This document shows, piece by piece, positions 15,727 through 23,925 of a stretch of 64,000 bases of DNA. The DNA is from Chlamydiota bacterium (GTDB lineage Bacteria > Auribacterota > Tritonobacteria > UBA1439). Under the pieces are notes generated by a model, which was not told where the DNA came from, did no database searches, and was given only the letters and a program-made list of their open reading frames with translations. The translations under genes and the position numbers were made by a program. The DNA lies in contig JAAYCL010000035.1 in NCBI GenBank assembly GCA_012729785.1, positions 5,474 to 69,473 of the forward strand. Reading direction: 5' to 3'. How positions within the stretch are numbered: the stretch's first letter is position 1; every line of letters begins with the position of its first letter.

Positions 15727-16071
15727 ATGAAACTCCGCCTGAAGGTGAGCATCGTCAACGCCCGCGGCGAGGGGTTCATGGGTATCGGGCTCGTCTGGCT
15801 GCTGCGGCGGGTCAAGCGATTCAAGTCGATCCATCGAGCCGCCGCGGACATGGAGCTCTCCTACGTCAAGGCGCTGAAGATTCTCAACCGCCTCGAGAAG
15901 AACCTGGGGCGCAAGGTCGTCATCCGCACGAGGGGCGGCGCGAAACACGGCGGGGCGGAGATCACGCCGTTCGCCGAACGCTACATCGAGGAGTACGACC
16001 GGTTCCTCTCCGCGCTCAACGCACACGCCGAAAAGTCGTTCAGCCGCCGACGCCTCCTCTCCCGTCGCTGA
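15727..16071 (+). CDS. One-domain ModE-type transcription regulator
   Basis: A 114-residue protein made of the ModE/LysR-like winged helix only. 'RLKVSIVNARGEGFMGIGLVWLL' precedes the helix-turn-helix 'SIHRAAADMELSYVKALKILNRLEKNLGRKVVIRTRGGAKHGGAEITPFAERYIEEY', which follows the ModE pattern closely. The C-terminal Mop/TOBE domains that bind molybdate in classical ModE are absent, so metal sensing must occur otherwise or not at all. Two identical palindromes flank it, before tonB and on the TonB-dependent receptor promoter, and they are its probable targets. Confidence 0.85.
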   Translation: MKLRLKVSIVNARGEGFMGIGLVWLLRRVKRFKSIHRAAADMELSYVKALKILNRLEKNLGRKVVIRTRGGAKHGGAEITPFAERYIEEYDRFLSALNAHAEKSFSRRRLLSRR

Positions 16072-16175
16072 TCCATCCCCTCCCGCCCTCCGCGCCGCGC
16101 GCGGCCTGCGCGCAGACGATCCGCACGCCCGCCGCGCCGGAAATCGCGGTGTCCAAAAATGTCCGAAAAATAATG

Positions 16176-16203
16176 TTGACACCCCGATATACATTGGTAT
16201 ATA
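16176..16203 (+). promoter_or_regulatory. Promoter of the TonB-dependent receptor operon
   Basis: TTGACA (16176-16181) is a perfect -35. TATATA at 16198-16203 gives a 16-base spacer (18 with the overlapping TATATA at 16200). Operator copy B covers the spacer and the -10, so bound regulator would block RNA polymerase. Confidence 0.7.
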
Positions 16204-16209
16204 TATCGG
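16184..16209. promoter_or_regulatory. ModE-type operator, copy B
   Basis: CCGATATA-CATTGGTATA-TATATCGG: the same 8-bp arms and 10-base spacer as copy A, while the spacer sequence differs. It lies directly over the receptor promoter, the position expected for repression. Confidence 0.8.
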
Positions 16210-16279
16210 CCTCTAAAAATACCGCGCCGCCCCTGCGCGGGGGGTCGCGGGGGACGCCGGACAGAGGGAGGGGGCGTTG

Positions 16280-18550
16280 ATGCGCACGGGCAGGGTATCC
16301 TTGGCGGTGTCGATGATCATCCTTGGTGTCGCTCTCGCGCCATGCGGCACGGCGTTCTGCCAGGCGGCTTCGGATGCGGCCGACGCGGCGGCCCCGGCGA
16401 CCGGGCCGGGCACCCCCGCTGCGGATGCGGCGGCCGTTCAGGACGCGACCGCGGAGACGGGCTCGGATCAGGCGGCCGCCCCCTCCCCGTCGCCCGCCGC
16501 CACCCCCGCGGGGCCGCTCTCCTTCATCGCCCCCCAGGGCGCCCCCGCCGGTTTCAACGAGAGCGGCTACGTGCCGTACACCCTCGGGGAGATCGTGGTC
16601 GCGGGGCAGACGAAGGCGAACGAGATCGCCCTCTACAACGAGGTCTCCGCGGAGAAGATCGCGGCCACAAACAGCAAGACGGCGGCCGAGGCGCTGCGCT
16701 ACGCCACGGGCGTGCAGGTGCTGCAGGGCGCCAAGAACGAGCCCGACGTGAGCATCCACGGGATGGGGCAGGAGAAGGTCCTGGTGCTGATCGACGGCGT
16801 CCCGTACTACGAGACGAACTACGGGAAGCTCAACCTGAGCCAGATCCCCGCCGACATCATCGCCAAGATCGAGGTGATCAAGGGAGCCCCCTCCGTCATC
16901 TACGGACCGAACGCGGAGGCAGGCGTCATCAACATCGTCACCAAGAACGCCGGGAAGCCGTTCACGCTGGGGAGCAACGTCGAGCTCGGCGAGAAGGACC
17001 ACAACCGCGTCTCGGCGACGACCGGGGGCGAGGAGGGGGTCTTCAAATACTGGTTCAATTACACGCACAACGAGACGAGCGCATGGAGGATGTCCGACAA
17101 CTTCAAGGCGGCCGAGGGGACGATTTTCAGCAAGCCCGGGGGGCCGCGGCGGGCGGTCATCGACGACGGCGGTTTCCGGAGCAACTCCAGCTTCAAGACC
17201 GACAGTTTCTGGGCGAAATTCGGCGTGACGCCTGCCGAGGACTCCGAGTATTTCGTGAACGCCTACTGGATCATGTCCAAGTGGGGCTGGCCGCCGTCGG
17301 TCGCCGATACCACCGTCTTCCCGGACCCGCCCGCCTTCTCGCAGTTCGCCCGGTTCGACAGGTACGACGACTGGGGGGTGGATTTCAACGCGAAGCAGCG
17401 GATCACGGAGAAGTTCCTCCTGCGCAACAACGCCTATTTCCACAACCACCAGGACGCGCTCGTGTCATACACGGACGAGGACTACACGGACAAGCTCGCC
17501 CGCAGCGCCTACAGGGACTACTCGGTGGGGGACAGCGTCATCGCCGACTACGACCTGACGAAGTGGGACACGTTCCGGCTCGCCTTCCACTACAAGATCG
17601 ACTCGCACCGCGAGCGCGACGACTCGTACCTCCCGTTCTCCGAGTCGCTCTCGAACACCGGATCGGTCGCCGCCGAGAACGAGTTCCGTCTCGTCAAGAA
17701 CCTGACCGCCGTCGCCGGCATGGGCTGGGACTGGTTCGACGTCTGGAAGTCGCAGCGGAACACGACGAGCAAGATGGACGGGGCGTTCACCGGGCGGCAG
17801 AACAACGAGCGGCCGAGCCTGAAGGATATGCTGACGCCGATGGGCGGCCTCGAGTACCGCCTTCCGGACACGACCAAGCTCTTCACCTCGCTGGCGAGGA
17901 AGGGGCGCTTCCCCACCCTGCAGCAGCTCTACTCGAGCAAGGGGGGCAACGCCGACCTCGACCCCGAGACCAGTCTCAACTACACCCTCGGCGCCTCCCG
18001 CTCCTTTTTCGACGGGATGGCGTGGGCGGAGGTCGCGTACTTCAATCACTACCTGCGGGACTACATCAGCCGCGACGGACCCGATCCCACGAATATCTAC
18101 CGGAACTACGGGAAGATCATCATGAACGGCATCGAGCTCAACACGGAGCTCAAACCGTTCGAGCGCGCCGCCTTCACCCTCGGCTATACCTACAACCACG
18201 CCCGCGACCGGAGCAGGGGTCACGCCTCCGACTATGTGGTGGACCTCCCCGCGCACAAGATCGACATGGGCCTCCGCTATACGCTCCCGTACACCGAGAC
18301 CAGGATCGATCTCACGCAGCAGATCACCAGCAAGATATTCTCGCAGCTCCCCACCGCGCAGGACCCGGAGCTTGACGAGGAGGTGGCGAAGGGCTACTAT
18401 CTCTGCAACGTCAAGTTCACGCAGCCGCTCACCCGCTATCTCGACGGCTATGTCTCCCTCGAGAACATCTGGGACCGCAACTACGAGACCGTCTACGGCT
18501 TCCCGCAGCGGGGGAGGACGGTCCTCTTCGGGATCGACGCCAAGTACTGA
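16280..18550 (+). CDS. TonB-dependent outer-membrane receptor
   Basis: A 756-residue receptor. A signal peptide (about 1-29) is followed by a ~60-residue Ala/Pro/Thr-rich linker and a probable TonB box 'EIVVAGQ' (104-110). The plug domain runs to about residue 225 ('KTAAEALRYATGVQVLQG', 'VLVLIDGVPYYETNYG', 'KIEVIKGAPSVIYGPNAEAGVINIVTK'). The rest is a 22-strand-type barrel ending 'VLFGIDAKY'. The ATG follows GAGGGAGGGGG; a TTG one codon earlier is less likely. It should bring a substrate too large or scarce for porins into the periplasm. The ModE-type operator suggests a Mo/W-related ligand, by inference. Confidence 0.92.
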   Translation: MRTGRVSLAVSMIILGVALAPCGTAFCQAASDAADAAAPATGPGTPAADAAAVQDATAETGSDQAAAPSPSPAATPAGPLSFIAPQGAPAGFNESGYVPYTLGEIVVAGQTKANEIALYNEVSAEKIAATNSKTAAEALRYATGVQVLQGAKNEPDVSIHGMGQEKVLVLIDGVPYYETNYGKLNLSQIPADIIAKIEVIKGAPSVIYGPNAEAGVINIVTKNAGKPFTLGSNVELGEKDHNRVSATTGGEEGVFKYWFNYTHNETSAWRMSDNFKAAEGTIFSKPGGPRRAVIDDGGFRSNSSFKTDSFWAKFGVTPAEDSEYFVNAYWIMSKWGWPPSVADTTVFPDPPAFSQFARFDRYDDWGVDFNAKQRITEKFLLRNNAYFHNHQDALVSYTDEDYTDKLARSAYRDYSVGDSVIADYDLTKWDTFRLAFHYKIDSHRERDDSYLPFSESLSNTGSVAAENEFRLVKNLTAVAGMGWDWFDVWKSQRNTTSKMDGAFTGRQNNERPSLKDMLTPMGGLEYRLPDTTKLFTSLARKGRFPTLQQLYSSKGGNADLDPETSLNYTLGASRSFFDGMAWAEVAYFNHYLRDYISRDGPDPTNIYRNYGKIIMNGIELNTELKPFERAAFTLGYTYNHARDRSRGHASDYVVDLPAHKIDMGLRYTLPYTETRIDLTQQITSKIFSQLPTAQDPELDEEVAKGYYLCNVKFTQPLTRYLDGYVSLENIWDRNYETVYGFPQRGRTVLFGIDAKY

Positions 18551-18577
18551 GCGGCGAGGACGGCGGCGGGACGGTCT

Positions 18578-19918
18578 ATGCCCCTCACGGTGCGCGATCT
18601 TTGTTTCAGGTACGCCCCGTCCGGGGAGTTCGTCCTCGACCGGCTGAATCTCGACCTCGCCGCGGGGGAGTGCGCGGCGATCACCGGCCCCAACGGGAGC
18701 GGGAAGAGCACGCTCGTCGCGGTCCTCGCCGGGATCATCCCCGCCTTCGTCAAGGGGGAACTCTCCGGATCGATCGAGGGGCCGGGGCCGGACGCGAGAC
18801 CCGCGGTCATCCTCCAGAACCCCGAGGCGCAGATCCTCTGCGACGCGGTGGAGGAGGAGATCTCGTTCTTCATCGCCTATTCCGACGGCCGCGCGAGGCC
18901 GGAGCCGGCGGCCGGGATCGCCGAGGCCGCGGGGCTCGGCGACCTGCGGAGGCGGAAGGTCTATCAGCTCTCCTACGGCGAGAAGCAGCGGCTCGTCGCG
19001 GCGTGCGCCCTCTGGTGCGGCGACGCGCGCCTCATCCTGCTCGACGAGCCGTCGGCGCACCTCGACGACGACGGCGCCGAGCGGCTCTCCCGCCTCCTCG
19101 CGCGGCGCAAGGAGGGCGGCTCGTCCATCCTCCTCATCGGGCACGACTGCGAACGGCTCGGCGGGCTGATCGACCGCTGGTACGTCCTCGAGGGGGGGCG
19201 GCTCGTCGAGACGCGGGAGGGCGGGGGGCGCCGCGTCGCGCGCGGGAAAGGCCTGGTGCGGGGGGGGCGGGCGTTTTCGGAGCTGTGCGCCGTCGAGGAG
19301 ATCACCTGGAGGAGCGAGACCGGCGAGGAGGCGTTCAGGGGCTTCTCCTGCGAGATCCGCAGGGGGGAGCTCTGCGGCCTCACCGGCCCGAACGGCTCCG
19401 GGAAGAGCTCCCTCGCGAGGATCCTCTGCGGCGCGGAGCCGCCCGCGGAGGGGACGGTCCGGTGGGAGGGGAGGGACGCGGACCCCGCCCTCCTGCGGAA
19501 ACGGGTGGCGATGGTGGGCCAGAACCCGTTCCACCAGCTGCTCCACAAGTCGGTCGGGGCGAACGTCGAGTCGGCGCGCCGCCGGGCGCCCCGGGGCGCG
19601 GCCCTCGCGTTCGAGGAGGCGGTCCGTCTGCTCTCCGTGGGGCCGCTGCTCCGGCGGGACGTCGAGACGCTGAGCTTCGGGGAGGCGCAGAGGGTCGCGT
19701 TTCTCTGCGCGCTGCTCCGGGCGCCGGAGCTGTTGATCGTGGACGAGCTCTTCGCCGCGCTCGACGCGGCGGGGATCGACGCGTTCGTCGCGGCGCTCTC
19801 CGCGATGCGGGGGGCGGGGGCGGGCGCCCTCCTCATCTCGCACCTCGAGGCGGATATCGCCGCGATCGCCGACAGGGTCATCGCCATCGGATCGGGGGAC
19901 CATGCACCGCGCGGATAA
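18578..19918 (+). CDS. ECF-type ABC transporter, fused double ATPase (A-A')
   Basis: A 446-residue cytoplasmic protein with two nucleotide-binding domains of the energy-coupling-factor (CbiO-like) class. Domain 1 has Walker A GPNGSGKST (37-45), signature LSYGE (131-135) and Walker B LILLDEPS. Domain 2 has GPNGSGKSS (270-278), LSFGE (365-369) and LLIVDE. Both have the catalytic Glu. The gene starts 27 bases after the receptor and overlaps the S-like gene by 17 bases. It powers import together with the next two membrane proteins. Confidence 0.92.
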   Translation: MPLTVRDLCFRYAPSGEFVLDRLNLDLAAGECAAITGPNGSGKSTLVAVLAGIIPAFVKGELSGSIEGPGPDARPAVILQNPEAQILCDAVEEEISFFIAYSDGRARPEPAAGIAEAAGLGDLRRRKVYQLSYGEKQRLVAACALWCGDARLILLDEPSAHLDDDGAERLSRLLARRKEGGSSILLIGHDCERLGGLIDRWYVLEGGRLVETREGGGRRVARGKGLVRGGRAFSELCAVEEITWRSETGEEAFRGFSCEIRRGELCGLTGPNGSGKSSLARILCGAEPPAEGTVRWEGRDADPALLRKRVAMVGQNPFHQLLHKSVGANVESARRRAPRGAALAFEEAVRLLSVGPLLRRDVETLSFGEAQRVAFLCALLRAPELLIVDELFAALDAAGIDAFVAALSAMRGAGAGALLISHLEADIAAIADRVIAIGSGDHAPRG

Positions 19919-20480
19919 TGTCAGGGTCCTCGTCTACACCACGATCTTCGGCGCGCTCTGGGGGGTCGTCGAGACGCTCCTGGGGACGTATCTCCACCTC
20001 TTCAACGTCCCGTTCAAAGGCGCTATAATGGCGGCGATCGGCGCGATCGTCCTGTGCGCCGAGCGGCTCTATACCCCCTGTTTCGGCGCGACGCTCTCCA
20101 CGGGGTTCATCGCGATGGTGCTGAAGTGCTTCTCCGCCGGGACGGTGAGGATCTGGCCGGTGATCGGGATGGGGGTGGAGACGGTTGTGGCCGAGCTGGT
20201 GTTCACCGCGCTGGGCGCGGGGCGGATCGGCCTCTTCCTCGCCCCGGTCGTCTGCTGCATGGAGGGGGTCCCCCATATGTTCGTCGTCCAGCGCCTGATC
20301 TACGGCGAGGGGGTGTTCGACGCCTACCTGAAGGTCGCCGCGAAGATGCAGGCGGCGTTCAACCTGAGGGAAGACCTCTGGGCGATGGTGCTGCTCGTCT
20401 GGATCGCGGGCCACCTGGCGATCGGGATCGCCGCCGGGGTGTGCGCGATCGGCATCGGGGCCTATCTCCGACGGGAATGA
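19902..20480 (+). CDS. ECF transporter S-component-like membrane protein
   Basis: A 192-residue integral membrane protein with about six helices and no ATP-binding motif. Its N-terminal 'FGALWGVVETLLGTYLHLFNVPFKGAIMAAIGAIVL' region has the small-residue helix-packing pattern of ECF S components. It lies between the double ATPase and the T component and overlaps both, so it is the natural substrate-binding subunit. It does not look like the vitamin, cobalt or nickel S components I know, so the substrate is unassigned. Context suggests a Mo/W-related compound. Confidence 0.72.
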   Translation: MHRADNVRVLVYTTIFGALWGVVETLLGTYLHLFNVPFKGAIMAAIGAIVLCAERLYTPCFGATLSTGFIAMVLKCFSAGTVRIWPVIGMGVETVVAELVFTALGAGRIGLFLAPVVCCMEGVPHMFVVQRLIYGEGVFDAYLKVAAKMQAAFNLREDLWAMVLLVWIAGHLAIGIAAGVCAIGIGAYLRRE

Positions 20481-21088
20481 ACAAGCTCGCGCTCGCATTC
20501 GCGTCTGTCTGTTTCGGGAGCTCGCTTCTCGCGGCCGATGCCCGCGTGCGGCTCGCAACCGGGGGCCTTCTCATTCTCGCCGCGGCGTTCGCGGACCGCC
20601 GCTCCCTCACCGCGTTCGGCTCCTGGAAACTCTGGCTCTTCCCGCTGCTCTTCATCGTCGCGTCGCCCCTCTTCCTCGGCGAGCCCCGAACCTCGCTCCT
20701 GGGCCTCCCGTACTCCCCGGAGCAGCTTGGCCGGGGCGCCCTGTTCCTGTTCCACGCCTACTGCTTCGTGGTCTTCGGGGCCCTCGTCTCGGGGGCGTTC
20801 TCCCTCCGGGAGGTGATGCGCGCCTCGGAACGTCTCGGGATGGGCGGGGTGGGCCTGCGGGTCGCGCTCGGCCCGGCGGCGGCGAAGATCGTGAGCCGCA
20901 TGGTCCGCGAGACGTGGGCCACGTACCGGATGGAGAGGCCGTCGCTCCTCCCCGCGGCGCGCGACTGCCTCATCCTGTTCGGCGCGATCGCGAGGAACAC
21001 CGCCTTGATCGCGGAGCGGATCTCGATCCTCTTCTACCTCAGAAACGTGCGCGTCGGGGCCGCGGGCAGGGGCGGGAGGGGGCGATGA
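20477..21088 (+). CDS. ECF transporter T component (CbiQ-like)
   Basis: A 203-residue membrane protein. Four to five hydrophobic helices fill residues 1-110. A cytoplasmic region follows with 'SLREVMRASERLGMGGVGLRVALGPAAAKIVSRMVRETWATYRMERP', which carries the two short Ala-Arg/Met-Arg-like coupling motifs in a degenerate form. The ATGA overlaps on both sides bind it tightly into the operon. It should couple the double ATPase to the S-like protein. Confidence 0.78.
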   Translation: MNKLALAFASVCFGSSLLAADARVRLATGGLLILAAAFADRRSLTAFGSWKLWLFPLLFIVASPLFLGEPRTSLLGLPYSPEQLGRGALFLFHAYCFVVFGALVSGAFSLREVMRASERLGMGGVGLRVALGPAAAKIVSRMVRETWATYRMERPSLLPAARDCLILFGAIARNTALIAERISILFYLRNVRVGAAGRGGRGR

Positions 21089-21882
21089 GGGATCTCGGGA
21101 TCCTGGAGGAGATCTGGAACGGCCTCGACGAGGGACTGATCCTCGAGGATCTGTCCATATTCCTGCACTGGATCGTCACGAAGTCGCGGCGCTACGCCTT
21201 CTCCCATCTCTTCCAGGGGATGCCGGACCCGGATCCGCGGCCTCACCGGGAGACGTGCCTGAAGGGGCTGCTCGGGAAACCGGTCAGGAAGATCGTCCCG
21301 GAACTGCTCGGCAGCGGCGACACCCTCAGGGAGTCGACCGGGATCTCCTGCCTCAACAGCGCGCTCCCGGTCCCGGAAGACGCCGTCGAGGGAAACGCCG
21401 TCGAGCCGTTCCTGGAGCGCGCGCGGCGGATGAAGACCTGCTTCATCGGCCATTTCCCCGACGCCGACCGGTGGCGGCGCGAGGGGTACCCGGTCGACGT
21501 CATCGAGCTCTTCCCCGAGCCGGGGGATATCCATTGGAACGATTCGCACGCCGCCCTGGCGGCCGCGGAACTCGTCTTCATCACCGGCCTCACCTTGACG
21601 AACGGCACGTTCCCGGAGGTGATCCGGCGCACCCCGAACGCCCGGCACCGGGTGCTGATGGGGCCGACCGTTCCCCTCTCGCCGGTCTTCTTCGCGCACG
21701 GGATCGACCTCGTCGGCTCCTCGGTCATCCTCGACATCCGACGGGCGCTCGACTGGTGCCGGTGGGGCGCGGGGAGCTGCATCTTCGAGCCGGAGGGGGT
21801 CATCCGCCGGGTGAACCTGTTCCGCGATCCCGGGCTCAGGGAGGCCGTGACGGGGGGAGAGGCGTCGAGAAAGGCGGTTTGA
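21085..21882 (+). CDS. DUF364-family protein (putative heavy-metal chelation)
   Basis: A 265-residue protein of the DUF4213/DUF364 type. The N-terminal half contains 'HLFQGMPDPDPRPHRETCLKGLLGK' and 'LRESTGISCLNSALP', and the C-terminal Rossmann-like half 'KTCFIGHFPDADRWRREGYPVDVIEL', 'AAELVFITGLTLTNGTFPEVIRR' and 'RHRVLMGPTVPLSPVFFAHGIDLVGSSVI'. The reported structure of a family member combines enolase-like and Rossmann-like folds and was proposed to chelate a metal. Here it lies directly after an importer and before XdhC, so it may process or bind the imported metal compound in the cytoplasm. Confidence 0.85.
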   Translation: MRDLGILEEIWNGLDEGLILEDLSIFLHWIVTKSRRYAFSHLFQGMPDPDPRPHRETCLKGLLGKPVRKIVPELLGSGDTLRESTGISCLNSALPVPEDAVEGNAVEPFLERARRMKTCFIGHFPDADRWRREGYPVDVIELFPEPGDIHWNDSHAALAAAELVFITGLTLTNGTFPEVIRRTPNARHRVLMGPTVPLSPVFFAHGIDLVGSSVILDIRRALDWCRWGAGSCIFEPEGVIRRVNLFRDPGLREAVTGGEASRKAV

Positions 21883-21884
21883 GT

Positions 21885-22712
21885 ATGTGGCTGAAGAAGG
21901 TCAACGACTGGAAGGCGCAGGGGATCCCCTGCGCCATGCTCACCATCGTCCAGGCGGAGGGGCCGACCCCGCGCGGGGTGGGGTCCAAGATGGCGGTGAA
22001 CCTGCACGGCGACAGCGCGGGGTCGATCGGCGGGGGGCCGGTGGAGCATCTGGGCCTCGAGGAGGCGAAGAAGGCCATCCGGGACAACCGATGCCGGACG
22101 CTGAAATTCTCCCTGCGCGGGGACGAGTGGCAGGTCACGGAGGAGAAGAAGGTGCGGGGGCTGTGCGGTGGCGCCCTCACCGTCTTCATCGAGCCGATCG
22201 TGCCCCGGCACGAGGTCGTCGTCTTCGGGGCGGGCCACATCGGGGAGAAGCTCGCGGCGTTGTGCGCGGTGTTGAATCTCCCCTGCCGCGTCTACGACAA
22301 TCGAAAGGATCGTCTCACCGCCGCGCGCTTTCCGCACGCGCGGAAGCTCATCCACGGCCGTTACGAGGAGCTCGCGAAGAAGATCCCCCTCTCCGCGTCG
22401 AGCTACTGCGTCATCGTGACGCACGGCCACGAGCACGACGAGGAGTGTCTCGAGCTGCTGCTGCAGAACAGGGAGATCCCGTATATCGGCATGATCGGGA
22501 GCGCGGCCAAGGTGAAGATACTTGTCGACCGCATCCGGTCCCGGGGCACGGAGGTCGACGGCCGGCTCTACAGCCCGGTGGGGCTGAAGATCGGCAGCCA
22601 TCTGCCGGAGGAGATCGCCCTCTCCATCATGGCCGAGATCATGCTGCTCTCCGGGGGGGGATCCGGGGAGCATTACCGAATCAGGTGGCACGAGACGGCG
22701 AAGGAACGATGA
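21885..22712 (+). CDS. xdhC: XdhC/CoxI-family protein
   Basis: A 275-residue homologue of XdhC, the chaperone that binds molybdenum cofactor and helps sulfurate and insert it into molybdenum hydroxylases. The N-terminal domain has 'AMLTIVQAEGPTPRGVGSKMAV' and 'GSIGGGPVE'. The Rossmann C-terminal domain has 'EVVVFGAGHIGEKLAALCAVL', 'VIVTHGHEHDEE' and 'YIGMIGSAAKV'. It starts two bases after the DUF364 gene. No molybdenum hydroxylase is in this window, so its client is elsewhere or it serves the imported compound. Confidence 0.9.
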   Translation: MWLKKVNDWKAQGIPCAMLTIVQAEGPTPRGVGSKMAVNLHGDSAGSIGGGPVEHLGLEEAKKAIRDNRCRTLKFSLRGDEWQVTEEKKVRGLCGGALTVFIEPIVPRHEVVVFGAGHIGEKLAALCAVLNLPCRVYDNRKDRLTAARFPHARKLIHGRYEELAKKIPLSASSYCVIVTHGHEHDEECLELLLQNREIPYIGMIGSAAKVKILVDRIRSRGTEVDGRLYSPVGLKIGSHLPEEIALSIMAEIMLLSGGGSGEHYRIRWHETAKER

Positions 22713-23305
22713 GCCCGCGGAAGAAGAACATCCTCGTCACGGGCCCCCCCGGGGCGGGGAAGACGACGCTGGTGGAGGCGGTGGTCCGGTCGCTCGGGGT
22801 GCGGCCCGGCGGGTACGTCACGAAGGCGTTCCCCGCGCGCGGGAGGAAGATCCGGTGTGAGATAGAGGCGTTGACGCCCGGGGTGCGCAGGAGGAGGGGG
22901 GTAATCGCATCCGTCGACGCGCCGGGGGCGTTCCGCGTCTGCGGCATGGGGGTGGACGCGGCGGAGATCGAGGCGGTGGGGGCCGCGGCGCTGGAGAACG
23001 CGGCGGGCTCGTCGCCGCTCATCGTGATGGACGAGATCGGGCAGATGGAGATCGCGAGCCCCCGCTTCCAGGAGGCGGTCATCGCATGCCTGGATTCCGC
23101 GACGCCGGTGCTGGGGGTGATCAAGACGGCGCGCGGTCCGTTCGTGGACCGCATCAAGGCGCGGCCCGACATCGAGCTGGTGGAGCTGACGGAGGAGAAT
23201 CGCGGCGCCGCGCGGGAGCGGGTGCGGGGGCTGCTCGCCGCCCTGGCCGGCCCCGGCGGGAGCGGGTGCGGGGCGCCGCGCGACACGGGGGAGACGGTAT
23301 GTTGA
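22709..23305 (+). CDS. Small P-loop NTPase (THEP1-like)
   Basis: A 198-residue nucleotide-binding protein. The P-loop 'VTGPPGAGKTTLVEAVV' is near the N-terminus, and the Walker B region is 'PLIVMDEIGQMEIASPRFQEAV', a hallmark of the THEP1/NTPase_1 family together with 'VLGVIKTARGPFVDRI'. It overlaps XdhC by four bases and ExbB by seven. THEP1 proteins hydrolyse nucleoside triphosphates with no fixed role. Linkage to XdhC suggests a nucleotide step in cofactor handling, unproven. Confidence 0.85.
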   Translation: MSPRKKNILVTGPPGAGKTTLVEAVVRSLGVRPGGYVTKAFPARGRKIRCEIEALTPGVRRRRGVIASVDAPGAFRVCGMGVDAAEIEAVGAAALENAAGSSPLIVMDEIGQMEIASPRFQEAVIACLDSATPVLGVIKTARGPFVDRIKARPDIELVELTEENRGAARERVRGLLAALAGPGGSGCGAPRDTGETVC

Positions 23306-23925
23306 CCATGCTCTGCAAAGGCGGCCCGCTGATGATCCCGATCATCCTCGGGTCGGTCGTTGGGTGGGCGATCGTCATCGAGCGGCTCTGGGTCTTTCGG
23401 CGCGTGCGCGAGGACGCGTTCGAATTCGTGCAGGAGGTGTTCCGGGATATCAGGAAGGGGAGGACCGACCTTGCGCTCGAGCGCTGCCGCCAACTCGGCG
23501 CGAATCCGCTGGCCGCCGTCTTCAGGATCGGGATCGCGCGGGCGTCGCTCCCCCCCGACCGGCTCGAGAGGGTCATCGAGCAGGCCGGGAACAACCAGGT
23601 TATGCGGTTGGAGCGGCGCCTCGGGGCGCTCGTGGCGATCATCGGCGTCGAGCCGCTCCTCGGGTTTCTGGGGACCATCACGGGACTGATCCGCGCGTTC
23701 ATGTCGTGGGAACGCGCGGGGGCGCAGGTGACGGTCAGCGTGCTCGCCGCGGGGATGTACGAGGCGATGCTCACCACGGCGGCGGGCCTGATCGTGGCGA
23801 TCCCGCTCTACCTCTTCTACGCCTACTTCGTGAGCCGCATCGCGAACCTCTCCAACGCCCTCACCAACCACTGCATCCAGCTGGTCGAGGCGCTCTCGGA
23901 GACGCGGCAGGAGGGGAAACCGTGA
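23299..23925 (+). CDS. exbB: ExbB/TolQ-family proton channel subunit
   Basis: A 208-residue MotA/TolQ/ExbB protein. Three membrane helices lie near residues 8-28, 112-132 ('LVAIIGVEPLLGFLGTITGLIRAF') and 150-178 ('MYEAMLTTAAGLIVAIPLYLFYAYF'), with the pore-lining pattern of the family. The ATG is inside the end of the NTPase gene; a Met three codons later is an alternative. With ExbD it converts proton-motive force into TonB movement for the receptor encoded at the head of the operon. Confidence 0.9.
   Translation: MLTMLCKGGPLMIPIILGSVVGWAIVIERLWVFRRVREDAFEFVQEVFRDIRKGRTDLALERCRQLGANPLAAVFRIGIARASLPPDRLERVIEQAGNNQVMRLERRLGALVAIIGVEPLLGFLGTITGLIRAFMSWERAGAQVTVSVLAAGMYEAMLTTAAGLIVAIPLYLFYAYFVSRIANLSNALTNHCIQLVEALSETRQEGKP

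Noticed and set aside
16072-16279. Riboswitch such as the molybdenum cofactor type before the receptor gene
   Set aside because: The leader after the predicted start is about 65 bases, too short for that fold, and the palindrome over the promoter explains regulation better.
17465-19903. 812-residue open frame antisense to the receptor and ECF ATPase
   Set aside because: Its codons mirror the receptor and ATPase genes. No signal, motif or ribosome site was found.
22482-22490. Single TATATCGG half-site inside xdhC
   Set aside because: There is no matching inverted arm at the 10-base spacing, so it is probably chance within coding sequence.
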